From NCBI GenBank assembly GCA_963920665.1, contig OY987269.1, positions 1,490,501 through 1,554,500 on the forward strand: 64,000 bases of DNA, in the 5' to 3' direction. Each line of letters begins with the position of its first letter. Within the stretch, counting starts at the first letter, position 1. The stretch is from Straminergon stramineum (lineage: Eukaryota; Streptophyta; Bryopsida; Hypnales; Calliergonaceae). Positions 23,731 to 38,989 of the stretch are shown piece after piece. Made by a program: the position numbers and the translations under genes. The notes under the pieces are model-generated. The model searched no databases. It had not been told where the DNA came from and saw nothing but the letters and a program-made list of their open reading frames with translations.

Positions 23731-24635
23731 TTAACCCCTCAAGGCCTAACAACTTTTTGACAATGGAGTTTTTCAATGAGTTGTCCCACTTTGGTGCTTT
23801 TTTGCACATGGATGTGCGTGAAATTTTTAATTTTAACCATACAAAAGTAAAGACTACTTTGTCTAGTACGCATTGAATTAAATATTGGAAATATTGACCT
23901 TTGGATTTTTAGATTATAACAATTTTGGATGATCAACTTTATGGATAAAAAACACAACTTTAGGGAAAGAAAAATTATAAGAAGATGAATAATGCTTTTT
24001 GACACAATAAAAAAATTTATTGTACTCTAAGGTAAATGTATCATTTTTTCTTTTTTTAAATGATAAATAAAAAACTCTCTCAAATTTTTACATATTTTCA
24101 AATAGAAGGAGTAGGAAGCCAAAACAAACTAAATTGGATCCTATAAAAAAAATGAAAAATTTATTTGTGTGTCAATTTTTGAAATTTAACAATTGATATT
24201 ATTAGCATATTTTTTCAAATATCTTCAAAAAAATTGGAATCATTCTAATTATTTTGTGTTCTTAATCACACCATGTTGAACCTTGTATTTTTAAAAATAC
24301 AAATTAAGTTTTTTTCCCTAGACCTTGTTTGTATGTGCAAAGTAAAGACTAATTAGAAATGCTACAAAAAATATTTTTTTCCATTCCTACTATTCCTTTT
24401 ATTGGGTAAAATTATATATGCTACATTTTTCTATTAGACAACTTTTCTTAAAATAAATTTTTAAATACTTCTCTTGTTGAAATTTTGAAAATAAAAAAAT
24501 GCAACAAGTATATCAACTTATTACTCTACAAGATCCTACTTTACAAAATATTAAGATTTGTTTCACCCTACCAAGAATTAGCCATTAAAAATTTGAGGGA
24601 TACACATTGTGTCCTTTTAGTCCTTGAGGGGTTAA
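23731..24635. mobile_element. TTAA-bounded element, copy B (905 bp)
   Basis: Starts TTAACCCCTCAAGG and ends with its exact inverse CCTTGAGGGGTTAA. The interior differs from copies A and C, but the tip is nearly the same, so it may be a separate nonautonomous subfamily mobilised by the same enzyme. Confidence 0.75.
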
Positions 24636-25823
24636 CCCTAAATCATTTTGGACAAAAAGTGACCCAAATTAACCTTTCCTAAAATAATGCTATAATACAT
24701 AAATGTAAATTTTTTTTGATTAAGTTATTTTGATTAACCTATCAATGGACATTCTATGTTCCCATTTGGTCAATCTTCATTAGTTTTTTCTATATTAAAA
24801 TCCACTTTTCAAAAATTTGATGTTTTTTTCATGAATTTATATATATATATACAAAAAAAATTTAACTTCATTTTTTCATAATAAAAACATTCATTTGAAA
24901 TGATGTTATATATCATTTTTTAAAGTAATTTCTTTTTTAAAATCATTGTAATTACAAAATGCATAAAATAATATGAAATTTTGATCAAAATTGGAGATGA
25001 TAGTGATTAACATTGTGATGTAATTGGTTTACTCCTTGAGCTCACACTAAGAGAAATTCAATAGAAAAGTTCAAAAGTGGTGTATTTTAAGCTTTCAAAA
25101 TGCTACCTTCAAAGGGTTACAAAAGTGAAAATTTTGAAAATTTTGAAAAAAAATTAAAAAAAATAAAAAGTAGATTATTGGAACTACATTTTCTTATTCA
25201 AGCTCCAAGGCATACATTTAAAATCAAGAACTATACGAAATTCAAATTTGTCCTAAAACTATGCCCTTTGGGTAAGTTTGTCCTTTAAGGTTTAACTAGA
25301 TGAAAGTTAAGAGGAGATTTAGTTTGCAAGAAATTATGGAATCTCTAGTAAAAATTTAACTTTGAGGTCATTTTTTGAACTCAATTTACATTGTTTTAGA
25401 ACAAATAAAAATTGAAGATGTACTCTCTCAATCCTGAAATAAATCTCAATTTTCCTAGAAATGACTAGATTAATGTGTGAGTTGCTCCTATTTTATAGCC
25501 GGATTGCATGGTTATTGTAGCTTCTAGTAAACCCCACAATTCAAGGTGTGAAAGAATGGAAGTGAATAGTAGAACAATGCATATTGAAAACAAACATCAA
25601 AAGTGACAAATTTTCCTCCTTTTGGGAACTACTCCAATGGTAATAGTTTTGATCATTTACAGAGCAACATTGGTGCAATAACATCTATTGATGTACTTTG
25701 TATTTAGTTCTGACAATGTTTGTGATTCCACCCTAGGAAATTCTCAACAAGAGATTTGTTAGTAACAATTTTTATACGATTGTGGATTGATTTATTTGCT
25801 TTTGGTTGGTTAGAGGTTGAAGT
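24636..25823. other. AT-rich DNA
   Basis: No gene; short (TA)n at about 24839-24851. Confidence 0.5.
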
Positions 25824-26070
25824 CCATATTCGTTATATTGAGACCTTTCGCAGTCTCAATTTTATCCTCGACTCGAGGATAAACCGTTTTATCTCTTTAC
25901 TGGTATTTTTTTATAAATAGATAACAACACCAACTTTTAGAATTTCATTATAGGATCACTATTTGAGCATTATTTCTTTTTGGTTTCAATTCCTAATTTT
26001 TTAAATGAATTTTTCAATAACTAGCATTTTGTCTCAAAATTTGTGAAAAGTCTCAATATAACGAATATGG
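25824..26070. mobile_element. 247-bp inverted-repeat element
   Basis: Ends CCATATTCGTTATATTGAGA and its exact inverse TCTCAATATAACGAATATGG (22 bp perfect in all). A near-palindrome ATCCTCGACTCGAGGAT lies inside at about 25863. No coding capacity; target-site duplication unclear. Confidence 0.65.
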
Positions 26071-29000
26071 CCTTGTTGCATTTTCAATTGCGTTTGCAAG
26101 GATCAAATTGCTATATAATATTATTTGCAAAGCCTTTTCCTTCAAGGTGTGCCATCTAACTCCAGTTGTTGTTGATCAAGTTGTGAAGGGCTGATTTCTT
26201 TAACCATACCAAATTTAATTTGGGACAAGTATATTTGAATACCTTGGATTTATTTGGGGACATAGGGAGTAACTTACTTGTTTATTCTAAGAATACAAAC
26301 ATTGGGATAAAAAAATTTCAATTCTATAACTCAAATTAATCTCAACAGTTTAGTAGTCTTAATTATGTATTTAGGCATGAATATGAAATATATTTTTTTT
26401 AATTTCTTGTAAGTATTCCCAATTTATTTCATCATCATATCTTAGAGAGTTGAAAGTTGTTGGATGTACACATTTCTAGATAAAAAAGTTTGAAAGGTGA
26501 AACTTATCCTCTAAGAGTCCTTGGAAGAAAGATGGACGTAGATTTTATGCTTTCTTAGCAAAATAAATTATAACATGAATTTAATCTAGATATTAGACCT
26601 TCATTTTTGCAAGTTTTCCCATTCTTTCGATCCTTGAATAAATTCATTATGAGCCATGCCCAATAATCATGAAGCACCAAGTGACCACACTAATTGCATT
26701 GTTGAAGAAAAAACAAAATGTTTGTTCAACATACTTGAATGTACTTCGTCCACTTCCTATAGCTCATGCATTAAGCTCTTGAAAACATTCATAATTCACA
26801 TAGTAAATATTTGCTTTCTTAGGGGTTAATCATTTGGGAAGATTTGAAAATACTTTTTTTTGAAGTTCAAGCATCATAATCTTGTAGTAGGTAAGGTTTT
26901 TCACTGTAAAATTCTAGTAGGGTATACTTTGAAAATTTATCTAAGAGATCCTATGGTTAAATCCAACAAAATACCAAAAGAGCAAAGATTTTAGCATTGA
27001 TTAGAAAAGGGTAATTTGGGATAGTTTGTGATCAAAATGCATCAAAACTCTTCAGAAATTAAGTAGTTCATTTTTCAAATCCAAGCCCAAATTTCAATAT
27101 TTTTATATTGAATCAATTGTGCAACTAACATCTACATATTCTCTTGATTTATTGGATTTAGGGCACATTTTGCTAACATGTATGGTAAGGTGAAGGCACC
27201 CATTCCCAACTAGGCTTCCATATCCAACATGTAGGGTGCAACTATCACGTAGAGAAGAATGGCCCCTCTAGAAGGCCTCTGTCTTCCCTCTTAGAATTGA
27301 ATTCAGCAGTGAACAATGCTGAATAGAACAAATTTTATTTTTTTTCAAATTAATTATTTTTTATATAAAAAATTTTTAATTAATAAAATTGCAATCCTAT
27401 GTGGTAGGCCATTGGCCACGCCAGATTGGAGTAAAAATAATGTTTTTTTTCAAAAAAAAATTTCCTCAAAACTTTGTTCTGGTCAATTCATCAATTGTTT
27501 TCATTGTTGGTGAAGAAGTGGAGACCCTATTCTTCTCCACATACTCCAACTAAGGTAGAAGGCTTAGAAAGCGTCCATCTAAGGAAAAACAACCCTCTCT
27601 GAAGAAATTTGTAATTGGAACTATTTATCTCAATTTTTTGGTAGGATGAAAAATGAAGAATACATCAGTGGTAATTTTTATCAATTTTTTTTATTGTACA
27701 TGAATTCGACACGATTATTCAAAGTGGAAGGGATGTAGGTCGCGACTTATGCTCATAGGCTCCACCAATAATCAATGAAAACATGGCTTTCAATAGAACA
27801 AGTGAGTCCAGAAAGTGATAAATATGATGCTTAGGTTGTTCATGTGAGTCCTTAATGTGTCCACTTGATGTCAAAAATGACACCATGGGCATGTCTACAC
27901 TGCACATGAAAAAGGATGATGAGTCATTACTTCACAATTCACTCCCCACTATTAATAAGATTTTATTGCACTCCATTAACTACACTTCAGATTTAGCTCA
28001 AAGTATCTTAGTTAAAACCTCATTTATGAGTGAAGAGTACACATTCTAGTCACCCCTTTTACTTGATGAGAACTCTAAAATCATGCACATAGGACCACAA
28101 TTTATCACCACATAGAGTTTCTTCCATATGAACTGTCCTTTGCACTATTTCGGGCAGGTCTATAAGGGCAGTTCTTAATGCCCGAACTGTTTTCAAGCCA
28201 TCTCCTATAAAATTTGAACAAATTTCCAACTGAAGCTTGGAATGGATATTTTTCTCCTTTTCAAGGTTGAAACTAATATATTCATGACACATCTCCCAAA
28301 ATAGTGAGTAAGAAAGTAGAAATTAGTTTTTGAATGATTAGAATTGGAAGACTCTAGACATTGGACATGGGTCTAGACCAACTTTTGCCTTTCAAAATTC
28401 ATAGTAATTTTAGTTCTAGTGATAAAATTACCAATATGTTTGCAATCCCTATCATTTCTATCATTGCACCTTTGAAAATATTTTCTTTGCCTTGCACTAC
28501 TCCAGATGATGTTCATAATTGCTTCTTTGATTAGTTATAGGTGCCTTCACCTTAATAAGTGATCCTACCTCAATGACTAGGCTCCAGCTTGACCTTCGTC
28601 AATACCATGGCTTTTTATTTGGCTTTATGGTGCTAGATTTTAATAGAAAAAAATAATTTTGGTATAAAATGGCAAAAAATGTGAATTTTTTTTTAGAAAA
28701 CTTTGAATTATAAAAACAATTGTGGATAAAATTTCTAGATCATGAATGAAAACATAATCATCGACATGTGCTAGTGTGGTATTTTCTAACCAATATGTGG
28801 ATGAATGTTGAGATATGGAGCACCACTTTAACATTTTATATTGTAGCCACTTTGGAACTTCATAAAAAAGGAAAAAAAAGCCCTGGTCAACACTGCAATC
28901 CCATGAATGCTAATGACGGGGCACCTCCGATCCATGCCACGTCAGTGTGTATCCTTTCTGTTGTACTCCCTCACCATCTCCATCTCCCACGCAGCCCAAA

Positions 29001-29354
29001 CCAACAATTGTCGCAGTGAGCGATGGCTAGTTTGAAACTTGGATCCCCTTTCACCGCAGTCCCTTGCATTTCGAGCTTGGTATTGCTCGTATTGTTATTA
29101 TTTTCCGGTTCTGGAGTGACCCAATTCAGTAGTCTTTGTTTTTCCATCAGCTGGGTAGTGTTGTTGTTGAGCTGAAACTGCCTTACGATTTCAGTTGCAA
29201 GGCGAAATGACGCTTATGAAAGTTTGAACTCGAAGATCAGTGGTCATGGTGGCACTTAGGGTGTGATTTCTATTTGAAGTTTTTGGAACTGGAAGACAGG
29301 AAACGGATATGAGCAAGAGGTAGGAGGAAGGGGAAGTTCGTTGGGCCAAGCAGA
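26071..29354. other. AT-rich DNA, then the upstream region of the oxidoreductase gene
   Basis: No intact gene. A minus frame at 28292-28059 (77 aa, with LPEIVQRTVHMEETLCGDKL) followed by one at 27907-27719 looks protein-like and could be a decayed transposon or gene fragment, but I cannot place it. From about 28880 GC rises; this should be promoter and 5' UTR. Confidence 0.35.
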
Positions 29355-32300
29355 ATGCCGAAGCATCGTGTGCTGGTCGTGGCGCTTCAGCGTTGGGGAG
29401 CTGCAGTGGGTTCCTCTGGCAATCGGACTCTGACGACATGCCGAGCTATAGTGTTGCCTCGATTCGGAGGGCCGGAGGTATAACGTTTCTTCGAATTTGT
29501 GGAATGTAAACAACGTGTCATTGCAGAGCATTCATCGAACTGCCAGTGAATTTTGAATGCCGATGATTTTGGATTTGTGAGTGCTTGACCTAAATTTGTG
29601 GGGGGGATTGGGGTTTTACTGTTTTCTAATCTGGCATCCTTGTCTCAGTTCTATATTATGGCGTGTTTTGCAAAACCCTAAAGCATGGTCGATGTGTCTG
29701 GAGCTCAAATCGCTCGAATTCATTTTAGAAAAAGATTTTAATGAATGGACAATCGTTACTGAATGAAATTGCGGTACGTTTCTGGTTACGAAGATTCTTA
29801 GCAGTGGTGAATTACATTGAGGGAGTACTAGCTCAAAGTCAGCTCTAGGTTTTGATGCACCTAGTTGAGAGACCTTGTATAGTATTTAGGACTGACGAAG
29901 TTTAATGTTGTCGTTGGCAGGTCCTGCAGGTACGAGATGATTCGGTACTTCCAGAGCTGGGCGCATCTGATGTGTTGGTCCGTACGCATGCAGTGGGAGT
30001 CAATCCATTGGATATGCGGGTATGCGTTCTTGACCTCTTTTTCTTGCACCCTAAATTTATTCAAATTGCAGATTATTTTCAATGCCTGGAAGTGTAAGGA
30101 TTGTCTCTGCTTTTTGGAGTATTTTCATGGTTAAGCGTGTGGATTTAAATCCACTCTCTGTTTGTGTTCGTTTCTTGCTGTATTTCCTAGAGTAGTGGGT
30201 TGAGCTACTGTGCTCAGATTTGATGATTTAATGTCAATGCTTATGTCGTTCCCATGTAGTTCCTGTGTTTGTTTTGTAATTTTACATTTCACATTGCTTA
30301 GGCGTTACAGCTGGGCGATCTTATGTGACAAGTAGCACTGTTTGGACATATCGATGGCGGCCTTCTTGAATGCGGATAACTTCATGTTGTACTGAACTCA
30401 ATTACCTGGGACTTTTGTGTAGATGAGGGAAGGGTACGGGCGGTCATTGTTTGAGCCACTCTTGCCTCTAGTGCTGGGTCGGGATGTGAGTGGTGAAGTC
30501 ACGGCAGTAGGGAGCAATGTGAGACATTTTCGTGTGGGAGACCCAGTGTTCGGAGCATTACATCCGACTGCAACACGTGGAACGTACAGTGACTACGCAA
30601 TTCTTGAGGAAGAACAACTGGCCCCAAAGCCTGCATCCCTATCGCACTCTGTAAGTGAAACAATGTTTCAGATATTAATATATCAACTTTAAATTAGAGA
30701 GTCGGCATCGTTCAGAATTGTTGCATAGTCCTGCATGGCGTTGTATTATTGTGTAGGTAGTCTACTCTAATCCTTTGATGAACACGTAGGAGGCTGCTGC
30801 TATTCCTTTTGCTTCACTTACTGCCTGGAGAGCTTTGAGGAGCACAGCAAAAATTGACAAGGGGTATGTGCATATTCCCGCTCAAATCGATTACCTGAAA
30901 TTCCGTATTATTTTTCTCGCGAGAATTTAAGGTATGTACACTTAGTAGCGGCCGAATTAGCATCTGAGGATATTTCCTAATATTTGACTGAATTATTTTT
31001 GTTGGGTCTTGTTTGCAATTGAAGGAGGTTTGTGATGAACGTTTGTACATATTTTATGGACATTTTATGACTAAACTGTGAATTTTTAAAGTGATGGTTA
31101 TTGGTGTACCCAAATTCAACCTCAGGCTCTCTCGTTCTTTTTGTGTACAGTTTTGGGAGGAATCTATAGGGGTTAACTATTGGGTAAAGGTGACAAATAG
31201 GTTTCAATACCGTTGAAGTTGGGAGAGCGCGTAAGCTGCACTTTGAGTTAGCCGAGAATATTGCGAATCTTTTCTTGTCTAATCATCCATATTGTTGATG
31301 CCTTGGCTATGTTACTGCAGACAGAGAGTTCTGATTATGGGAGGTGGAGGAGCTGTTGGCCTTGCTGGGATTTCCTTGGCCAAAGCTGCAGGGTGCTATG
31401 TTTCCTGCACTTGTGGCAAGAGGAGTATGGAGAAAGTGAAGGAAGCAGGCGCTGAGGAAGCTGTTGACTACACTTCTCCTGTGAGTCAGAATTGTACTCC
31501 TTCATAGCACCAGTTTAATGGAGAAAATCATAGATTTTAGTGTAAATTAAAAAAAACTTGGAGTTTAGGAGCAGATTTGAAAGATGAGTAGATGGTGATG
31601 TGTACTTCAATCGAAGTAATGAGGAAATTTACCTCTGGATGTGGGTCTATTGTCATACCTATGAGAGCAAGCGCCTGCCCAATTTGTGCAAATGTTATTC
31701 ACCGTAGTTCGATTTCTCAATCTGGCACATCCTTTAGAGGATCACATACATGAAGAAGGAGCACCTGCGTATTTATTGTTTGTGTAGCTTACTGATTTCC
31801 TAATGGTGGATTGCAAATTTACTGACCCCAGAATGTAAAGGATCAATTTCGAGAGCGATTTGATGTTGTCTTGGACACCATTGGCTTACCAGAGACAGAA
31901 GCTGCTGGCATCAACCTTCTGCGACGCGGTGGACAGTACATGACACTGCAGGTACATGTGTCATTCTCGTAGATGTTTTAAGCACATGTCTATTAGGCTT
32001 TACTGTTCGGGTTTGGCTACAGATATTTCGGAGCGATTTCATGCCGGTATCTTTTGGTGGACATGGACAAGTGTGGTTTTCAAAGATGTGTTTGTTGCAG
32101 GGGGAAACAGTTACTTACACTGATAAGTATGGTCTCTTAGCGGGCGGTGCTGCTGCAGCAGCTGCATTGGTTAAGAAGCAGATGCAGTATGCACAATCAC
32201 ATGGAATTGGTTAGTGGATCACAACCCTATAGCACCATTGAGTTGAATGGACAAGAGCTAATGATAGGTTACAATTTGCTCGCTCTAGTCCTTGTGATGA

Positions 32301-32601
32301 CACCACTTTAGTCCTGGCGATGTGTGGTTTTTCCTTGTCAATTTTGCTTCGTCCTGAACTATTTCATTGTCATTGTTGAAGTGGGTGAGGGTTTGGGTTA
32401 TTATGTACAGAGTATTGGTGGCCCATTATGCGAACAGATGCAGAAGGCCTGGAAGAAATATGCAGACTTGCATCAGATGGGCGGCTTAAAATACCAGTAG
32501 GACAGACGTTTCCATTAGAGATGGCGGCAGAAGCTCATCGAGCAAGGGACAGCAAGAGTGCAGTTGGTAAAGTGGTTTTAGAAGTTGACGGGAAGGTCTA
32601 G
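29355..32601 (+). CDS. Mitochondrial NADPH oxidoreductase, RTN4IP1-type MDR family
   Basis: Eight exons: 29355-29477, 29921-30019, 30423-30650, 30790-30863, 31321-31480, 31832-31951, 32101-32209, 32411-32601; 367 aa; all GT-AG with consistent phases. An Arg-containing N-terminus without acids (about 1-30) fits mitochondrial import. An alcohol-dehydrogenase-like GroES domain follows (LGRDVSGEVTAVG, VGDPVFGA), then a Rossmann domain with GGGGAVG (about 182-188). No catalytic zinc ligands are seen, as in quinone-oxidoreductase-type members. The closest known type is RTN4IP1/OPA10 and its plant homologues; in animals this enzyme acts in coenzyme Q biosynthesis. That function here is inferred from family. 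A Tc1-like element starts 162 bp after the stop. Confidence 0.88.
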
Positions 32602-32762
32602 AATGATGCGAGCATCAAATTTGCTGGATTTTTTTTGTATATTCAGCAGTAGCATGAATCAATGCCAACTTAAAATGTGGTGGTTTCAAGGTTCATTTAC
32701 TCTTTGATTTAGAAGATGTTATGAAGATGAAGGAGCAGGTAACTCTACTCCCTTGTACTGTA

Positions 32763-33998
32763 CAATGCCCTCCAATAAGTCTTGCAACCCCATGTCTAAT
32801 TCTCTACCAAGCAGTTTGATTACAAAACATACTCTTGGTAGGTAAATTTAGGTATTTGATTGAGATTTTTTGCCTTGTACAAGGTGAGTTATGTACCTTG
32901 TTGTAACTCATTTCACTTTTTAAAAATATCTCTTTTTGTGAGAGGTGGTTGATTTTGAAAACACTATGTTGAGTTCAAAGGTACAATACTACACTTAAAT
33001 TTTTTGTTGTAGGAGATCACACATAGTAGAAGTCAACTAACTTTGGAGTTGAGAGGGTCAACATCACTACATGCATGCTTCTAGTGATTGTTGCTTGTAG
33101 ACATTGCCTAGAAGTTTTGTAAGAAAAGATCAATGTTTGTCTAGAATATTGTATATGTGGTATTGCTAGGAGTTCTAGAAGCAAACTTTGTGAAGTTCTA
33201 AGTAGTGTTAGTTAACTTTGTACCTTGACATAATATGAAAGTCATTGACTACCAACCAGATTCTTTTGACCTCAATCCTATAGAAAACTTATGGAAGAAA
33301 GTCAAAGATTGAGTGCAAAGAAGGTGTAGACCCCATAACAATGACCAAATGTGGACATTAGTGAATTTGTCTTGGGAGGATATACTTCAAGAAAGTATCA
33401 AAAAGTTCATTTCTACAATGCCAAACCAAATGGAAGTTGTGATGGTAGCTCAAGGTGGTCGTATTTGATGGTAGTGTATATCCCACTTTGATGCAAAGTA
33501 ATTGCTAATGAACAAGACATAATGTAAAATTCATGTTATAATAGGCTTCTGTAGTACTAGAGCTTTCTAATGATACCCTATTTGACAACATTTGTTAAAT
33601 TTTTTTCTATAAATGGGCTTGTTTCTCTTTGCCTTAAATGTTTATGATAGAAAATTGCAAAATCACATAGAGGAAAATTTTACCTAGATAATGTGAGTCT
33701 TTGTAATATGAAAGGTGTGAATAATGATATTTCCAAAATACTTGTGCAATCAAATCTTAAAAAATCATCACATTAATTTTTTAATTAATTATTATGTAAG
33801 ACCATGAAAAACTAATAAAATAATTCACCAAAAATGGAGTTCCTATTTTTTGACATTGAAATTTCATATGTTGATTAAGGTTCCATAAAGCAATAGGTTT
33901 CATAGGATAGTTTTGATAGAGTATTTTTAAAATAGAGTCAAGAAGAAAAAATTTGAAGGGTTTCATAGTGGGGTTGCAAGACTTATTGGAGGGTATTG
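32763..33998. mobile_element. Tc1-like transposon, degenerate (1236 bp)
   Basis: Terminal inverted repeats of about 33 bp: CAATGCCCTCCAATAAGTCT at the left and its inverse (one difference) at the right, with TA on both sides (32761-32762, 33999-34000). The size suits Tc1 elements. A transposase C-terminus remains on plus at 33241-33468. Confidence 0.85.
33241..33468 (+). pseudogene. Tc1-like transposase C-terminal remnant
   Basis: Reads VIDYQPDSFDLNPIENLWKK, then a stop codon, then about 50 residues ending MVAQGGRI and stop. (S/F)DLNPIENLW is the third catalytic region of Tc1-family DD34E transposases; the Glu of PIENLW is the third acidic residue. Plant mariner-like elements usually have DD39D and lack this block. 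Upstream the frame is broken; the first two Asp regions are not recognisable. Confidence 0.85.
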
Positions 33999-34002
33999 TA
34001 CA

Positions 34003-35884
<1,882 letters not shown>

Positions 35885-36104
35885 AGGTAAGAGCACCTGA
35901 AAGCGTCCCTGCACCCAATTGCGTCAGATTCTACGTCAGGAATTCATTCTAGAACATAAATGTAGCTGGACTGTACACCTCTTATCATTTTAGGTCAAAA
36001 CAAATAAGCTATGTACTGTTTACGTACATTTACAGCCTGAAATGATTATGCTCTGTAGAATGTGATGCAATTGGGTGCAGGGACGCTTTCAGGTGCCTTT
36101 ACCT
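35885..36104. mobile_element. 220-bp TA-flanked MITE, copy 1
   Basis: Inverted tips AGGTAAGAGCACCTGAAAGC and, from the right, AGGTAAAGGCACCTGAAAGC, continuing as TIRs for about 50 bp; TA on both sides. The second copy at 41192-41411 has exactly the same length. Stowaway/Tc1-mariner-like target. Confidence 0.88.
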
Positions 36105-36770
36105 TATGAATTATACCATGTTGTTGTAAGTTTATTTGTTTGTTCTTTCTTTCTTTCCATAAGTTAGACATGTTTTCATCAACGCATTGCTCCTGCTTTC
36201 CAAGCATTTCTTTGTTACCAATGAATAGTTACATTGTTTGATTCGTATGGCTTGTTGAATTTCACATTCAGACGGCAGTCCATCCTGTACATGCAGATGT
36301 GCTGTACTTTCAGCTCATGAAAGGCTAGGTTGTCTATGTGTATGGGATTTGAACATGAAGAAGAACAGCTGTGGGAGTACTTTAATTTATGTATGAAAAT
36401 AGTAGAATGGGTATGAATGGGTTGTGATCAGGGCTTTTTTTTAGCAAAATTTTGCCACATTTGTCAGAATCTGACCACTGTGAATCTGGCCCTCCAAAAT
36501 CTGGCCTGTGCAGTGAAGCCAACACAGGGGACACTAGTCCTAAAAGAAAGCCCTGGTACTTGTGATCCATTAGTTCATCATACATTCAAACTCTTGGGAC
36601 CTTCAGTTGTACTTTCAATTCTTATCCTAACTTGAAGTTAATGATGTGCAATGCATTTGTGACTGATAAGTTACTAACTTACATCCGAGGAGCTTCTGGA
36701 AGTTAACTTGATGGTACTTCAATAGTGTTCTGGAAAAGCTCTGATAAGGGAGGAGGAGGTCCATAAAGCA
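36105..36770. other. Intergenic DNA
   Basis: No gene recognised. Confidence 0.4.
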
Positions 36771-37020
36771 CTCACTTGGGCTCTAAAAGCATCCTTGTAC
36801 ATAGAGGTACATTTTGCTTTCTCATTACACCAACAATGTACTGTACAAGTAGTGGTACATTTTGAGGAAGAGGATGCTTTTAGAGCCAAAGCATAACAAT
36901 TGTGTTTCAACTTCAAAAATTCATAACTAATTTGATGAAGCTCCAAAAAATATAAAATGACTTGGGTTAGATGTCAATTTTGTTTCTCTTTCAAGTAAAA
37001 TTTATTGGAAAGTATTTCAA
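36771..37020. repeat. Fold-back repeat, copy 1
   Basis: GGGCTCTAAAAGCATCC at 36778 and the inverse GGATGCTTTTAGAGCC near 36880 form a hairpin; the following 120 bp (from TTGTGTTTCAACTTCAAAAATTC) recur at 39099 onward. A related copy lies at about 38990-39200. Confidence 0.6.
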
Positions 37021-37466
37021 TATGTATACTGTAACCTCCCCAACTTAATTATTAGACCTTGGATGGGCACTTTATGGACCTCCTAGTACGGTACCCATGT
37101 CCTTGTGAATCCTTACATTAACTTTTAAGCTTTTTGAAGACCCAATACTGTATGGCCCTCCACCTGCAAATACAAAAATATAAAGTTATGTTACACAACG
37201 TGCAAGTGCAATTGAAAACAAATCTGGTCAGCTCAGTGAGAGCCTCAGATGCAGTGATTGCAACATGATAATTTACCCAGCAAAGACAAAGAGAAAATTT
37301 CCAGAAACCAAGACGTGCACGGTAGAGCCATTCGGAAGGAAGTCTTCTGTTGTGGAGGACTGACAGCAGCAATTGTCCGGGTGGTCACAATTACTTGAAT
37401 AGAGAGGCCGTGCGGCAGCTGGACATTTATCAAGCCGAAACTTGTTTTGCGGAATTGGAGAAGATA

Positions 37467-37622
37467 AGGTAACTCAGCCTATGACAGTCCAAATGGGAGC
37501 CAACCCATCACAAGCAAAAATATTCTAGAGGTGTACATTTCAGAACTAGAATGTACGTCACTATTGTAATTTTGCATGTGATGGGCTGGCTCCCATTTGG
37601 ACTGTCATAGGCTGAGTTACCT
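37467..37622. mobile_element. 156-bp fold-back MITE with TA flanks
   Basis: Arms of about 53 bp differ at only two positions; tip AGGTAACTCAGCCTATGACA. TA on both sides. The first seven bases match the tip of the 220-bp MITEs, suggesting a shared transposase. RNA from this would fold into a near-perfect hairpin. Confidence 0.85.
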
Positions 37623-37624
37623 TA

Positions 37625-38544
37625 TATTACTAGACTAAGTACCTTCAAGCTTCCTATAATTTATAATTCATAATTTATATAGTAGCTTGCAAATCTACCT
37701 CGGACTTGAGAACTTTAATACTATTCCGCTGGGATCTAGATTATTTCCTCATCCAGAATATCCTCCTTTTCATAACTCCAGATAAATCAGCTCTGGGGTT
37801 GCCATGGTATTTTCAACATTTGCAATTGCATACATTCGACATTCGACTTCCACCTGGCCTGTAATTAAAATTAAACCGAGAACTGCAGATATGAAGAGTC
37901 ATTGAATTGTAAAGTGATGTGATATATAATGCCAGTTTCAGAATCTCCTGTGAATTGGAGATGGAGTTCTAGACAGAATTTGTATGTGTTTTGGAATGGG
38001 ACTTCAATTCGAATGTTTCTTGGCAATAATGAAATCAAATTTTTTCAGATTTTATGACATATTTGGAGAATTGGTGGCCAGGCATGGAACTGGATAATGC
38101 AGTGCATCTTTACATTTTTGATAAATCTGCATTATTTGGGTTAATGGAGAGATTATTTTACTAGTAGAGACTGATTTCATTGAGGCAACAGCAGACAGTG
38201 CAGACTGAGATCTTAGAAGCGGAGCCTGATTGACATGTGTTAAGTTAATTAGTCTGATTGCCAAATGATGCACTTCATGCATCAATGGGAAGTATTGGGC
38301 AGGCCTGCAAAACAAAACCTGCAGTCACAACTGAATGCAATTTATGGACAAGGAATTGCAATGCAGGTCAAGTTATCAAAAATAATTGTCACTTAGCCGC
38401 CCCCCCCAAAAAAAAAAGTTGTGGGTGGTAAGGTTGGTATTAATTTGCCACTATTTTTGATGACTTGGCCTACTTTGCAATTATGGGACACAATGTCAGT
38501 GTGGGAGAGTTGAGATGTTTGAGGTGTTTGACTTCTGTGATTTG
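37625..38544. other. Intergenic DNA
   Basis: No gene recognised. Confidence 0.4.
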
Positions 38545-38676
38545 TTAACTCTTCAATGTTGAAGTGGACGTTTTGTGTCCGATGGATGACTTCACTGTTG
38601 ACTATAGAAAAGCAAAATGCACCTATAGGTTCAATAATCAGAGCATTTTTGCTAACTACCTTGGTCATGGGGTTAA
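38545..38676. mobile_element. 132-bp TTAA-bounded MITE, copy 1
   Basis: Starts TTAACTCTT and ends GGGGTTAA. Aligns with 43918-44047 across its length (shared ACGTTTTGTGT, GAATGCACCTAT-like block, CTACCTTGGTCATGGGG). Confidence 0.65.
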
Positions 38677-38989
38677 CAAATCAAAACAAGCCACAATGGT
38701 GAAAGCCTCTTGCCTTTAGATTATATTAGGTGGATCCACACTCATTAAATAAGTTAATACTAGTTGGTAGTAGTAGAGATTTCTCTCAAATTTCTCTCAC
38801 TAATAGACCATCCAATGAAATTTCTACTTCATACCTACCATGTTAAAAATTTGCACTAGGCCGACATGTGGTGAGCATAATCAATCACAATTTGCCTCTC
38901 TTTCACCAATCAAAATATGCCACAATGACAAAACTCTCCTCCATTGATATTATGAATCTAATTATATTAAAGTAGTCTACTCCAAAAGC

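Noticed and set aside
26819..26830. AGGGGTTAAT as the end of another TTAA element
   Set aside because: No matching left end with the same interior; could be chance.
28059..28292. 77-aa minus ORF as an intact gene
   Set aside because: Protein-like but isolated, with broken continuation and no recognised family.
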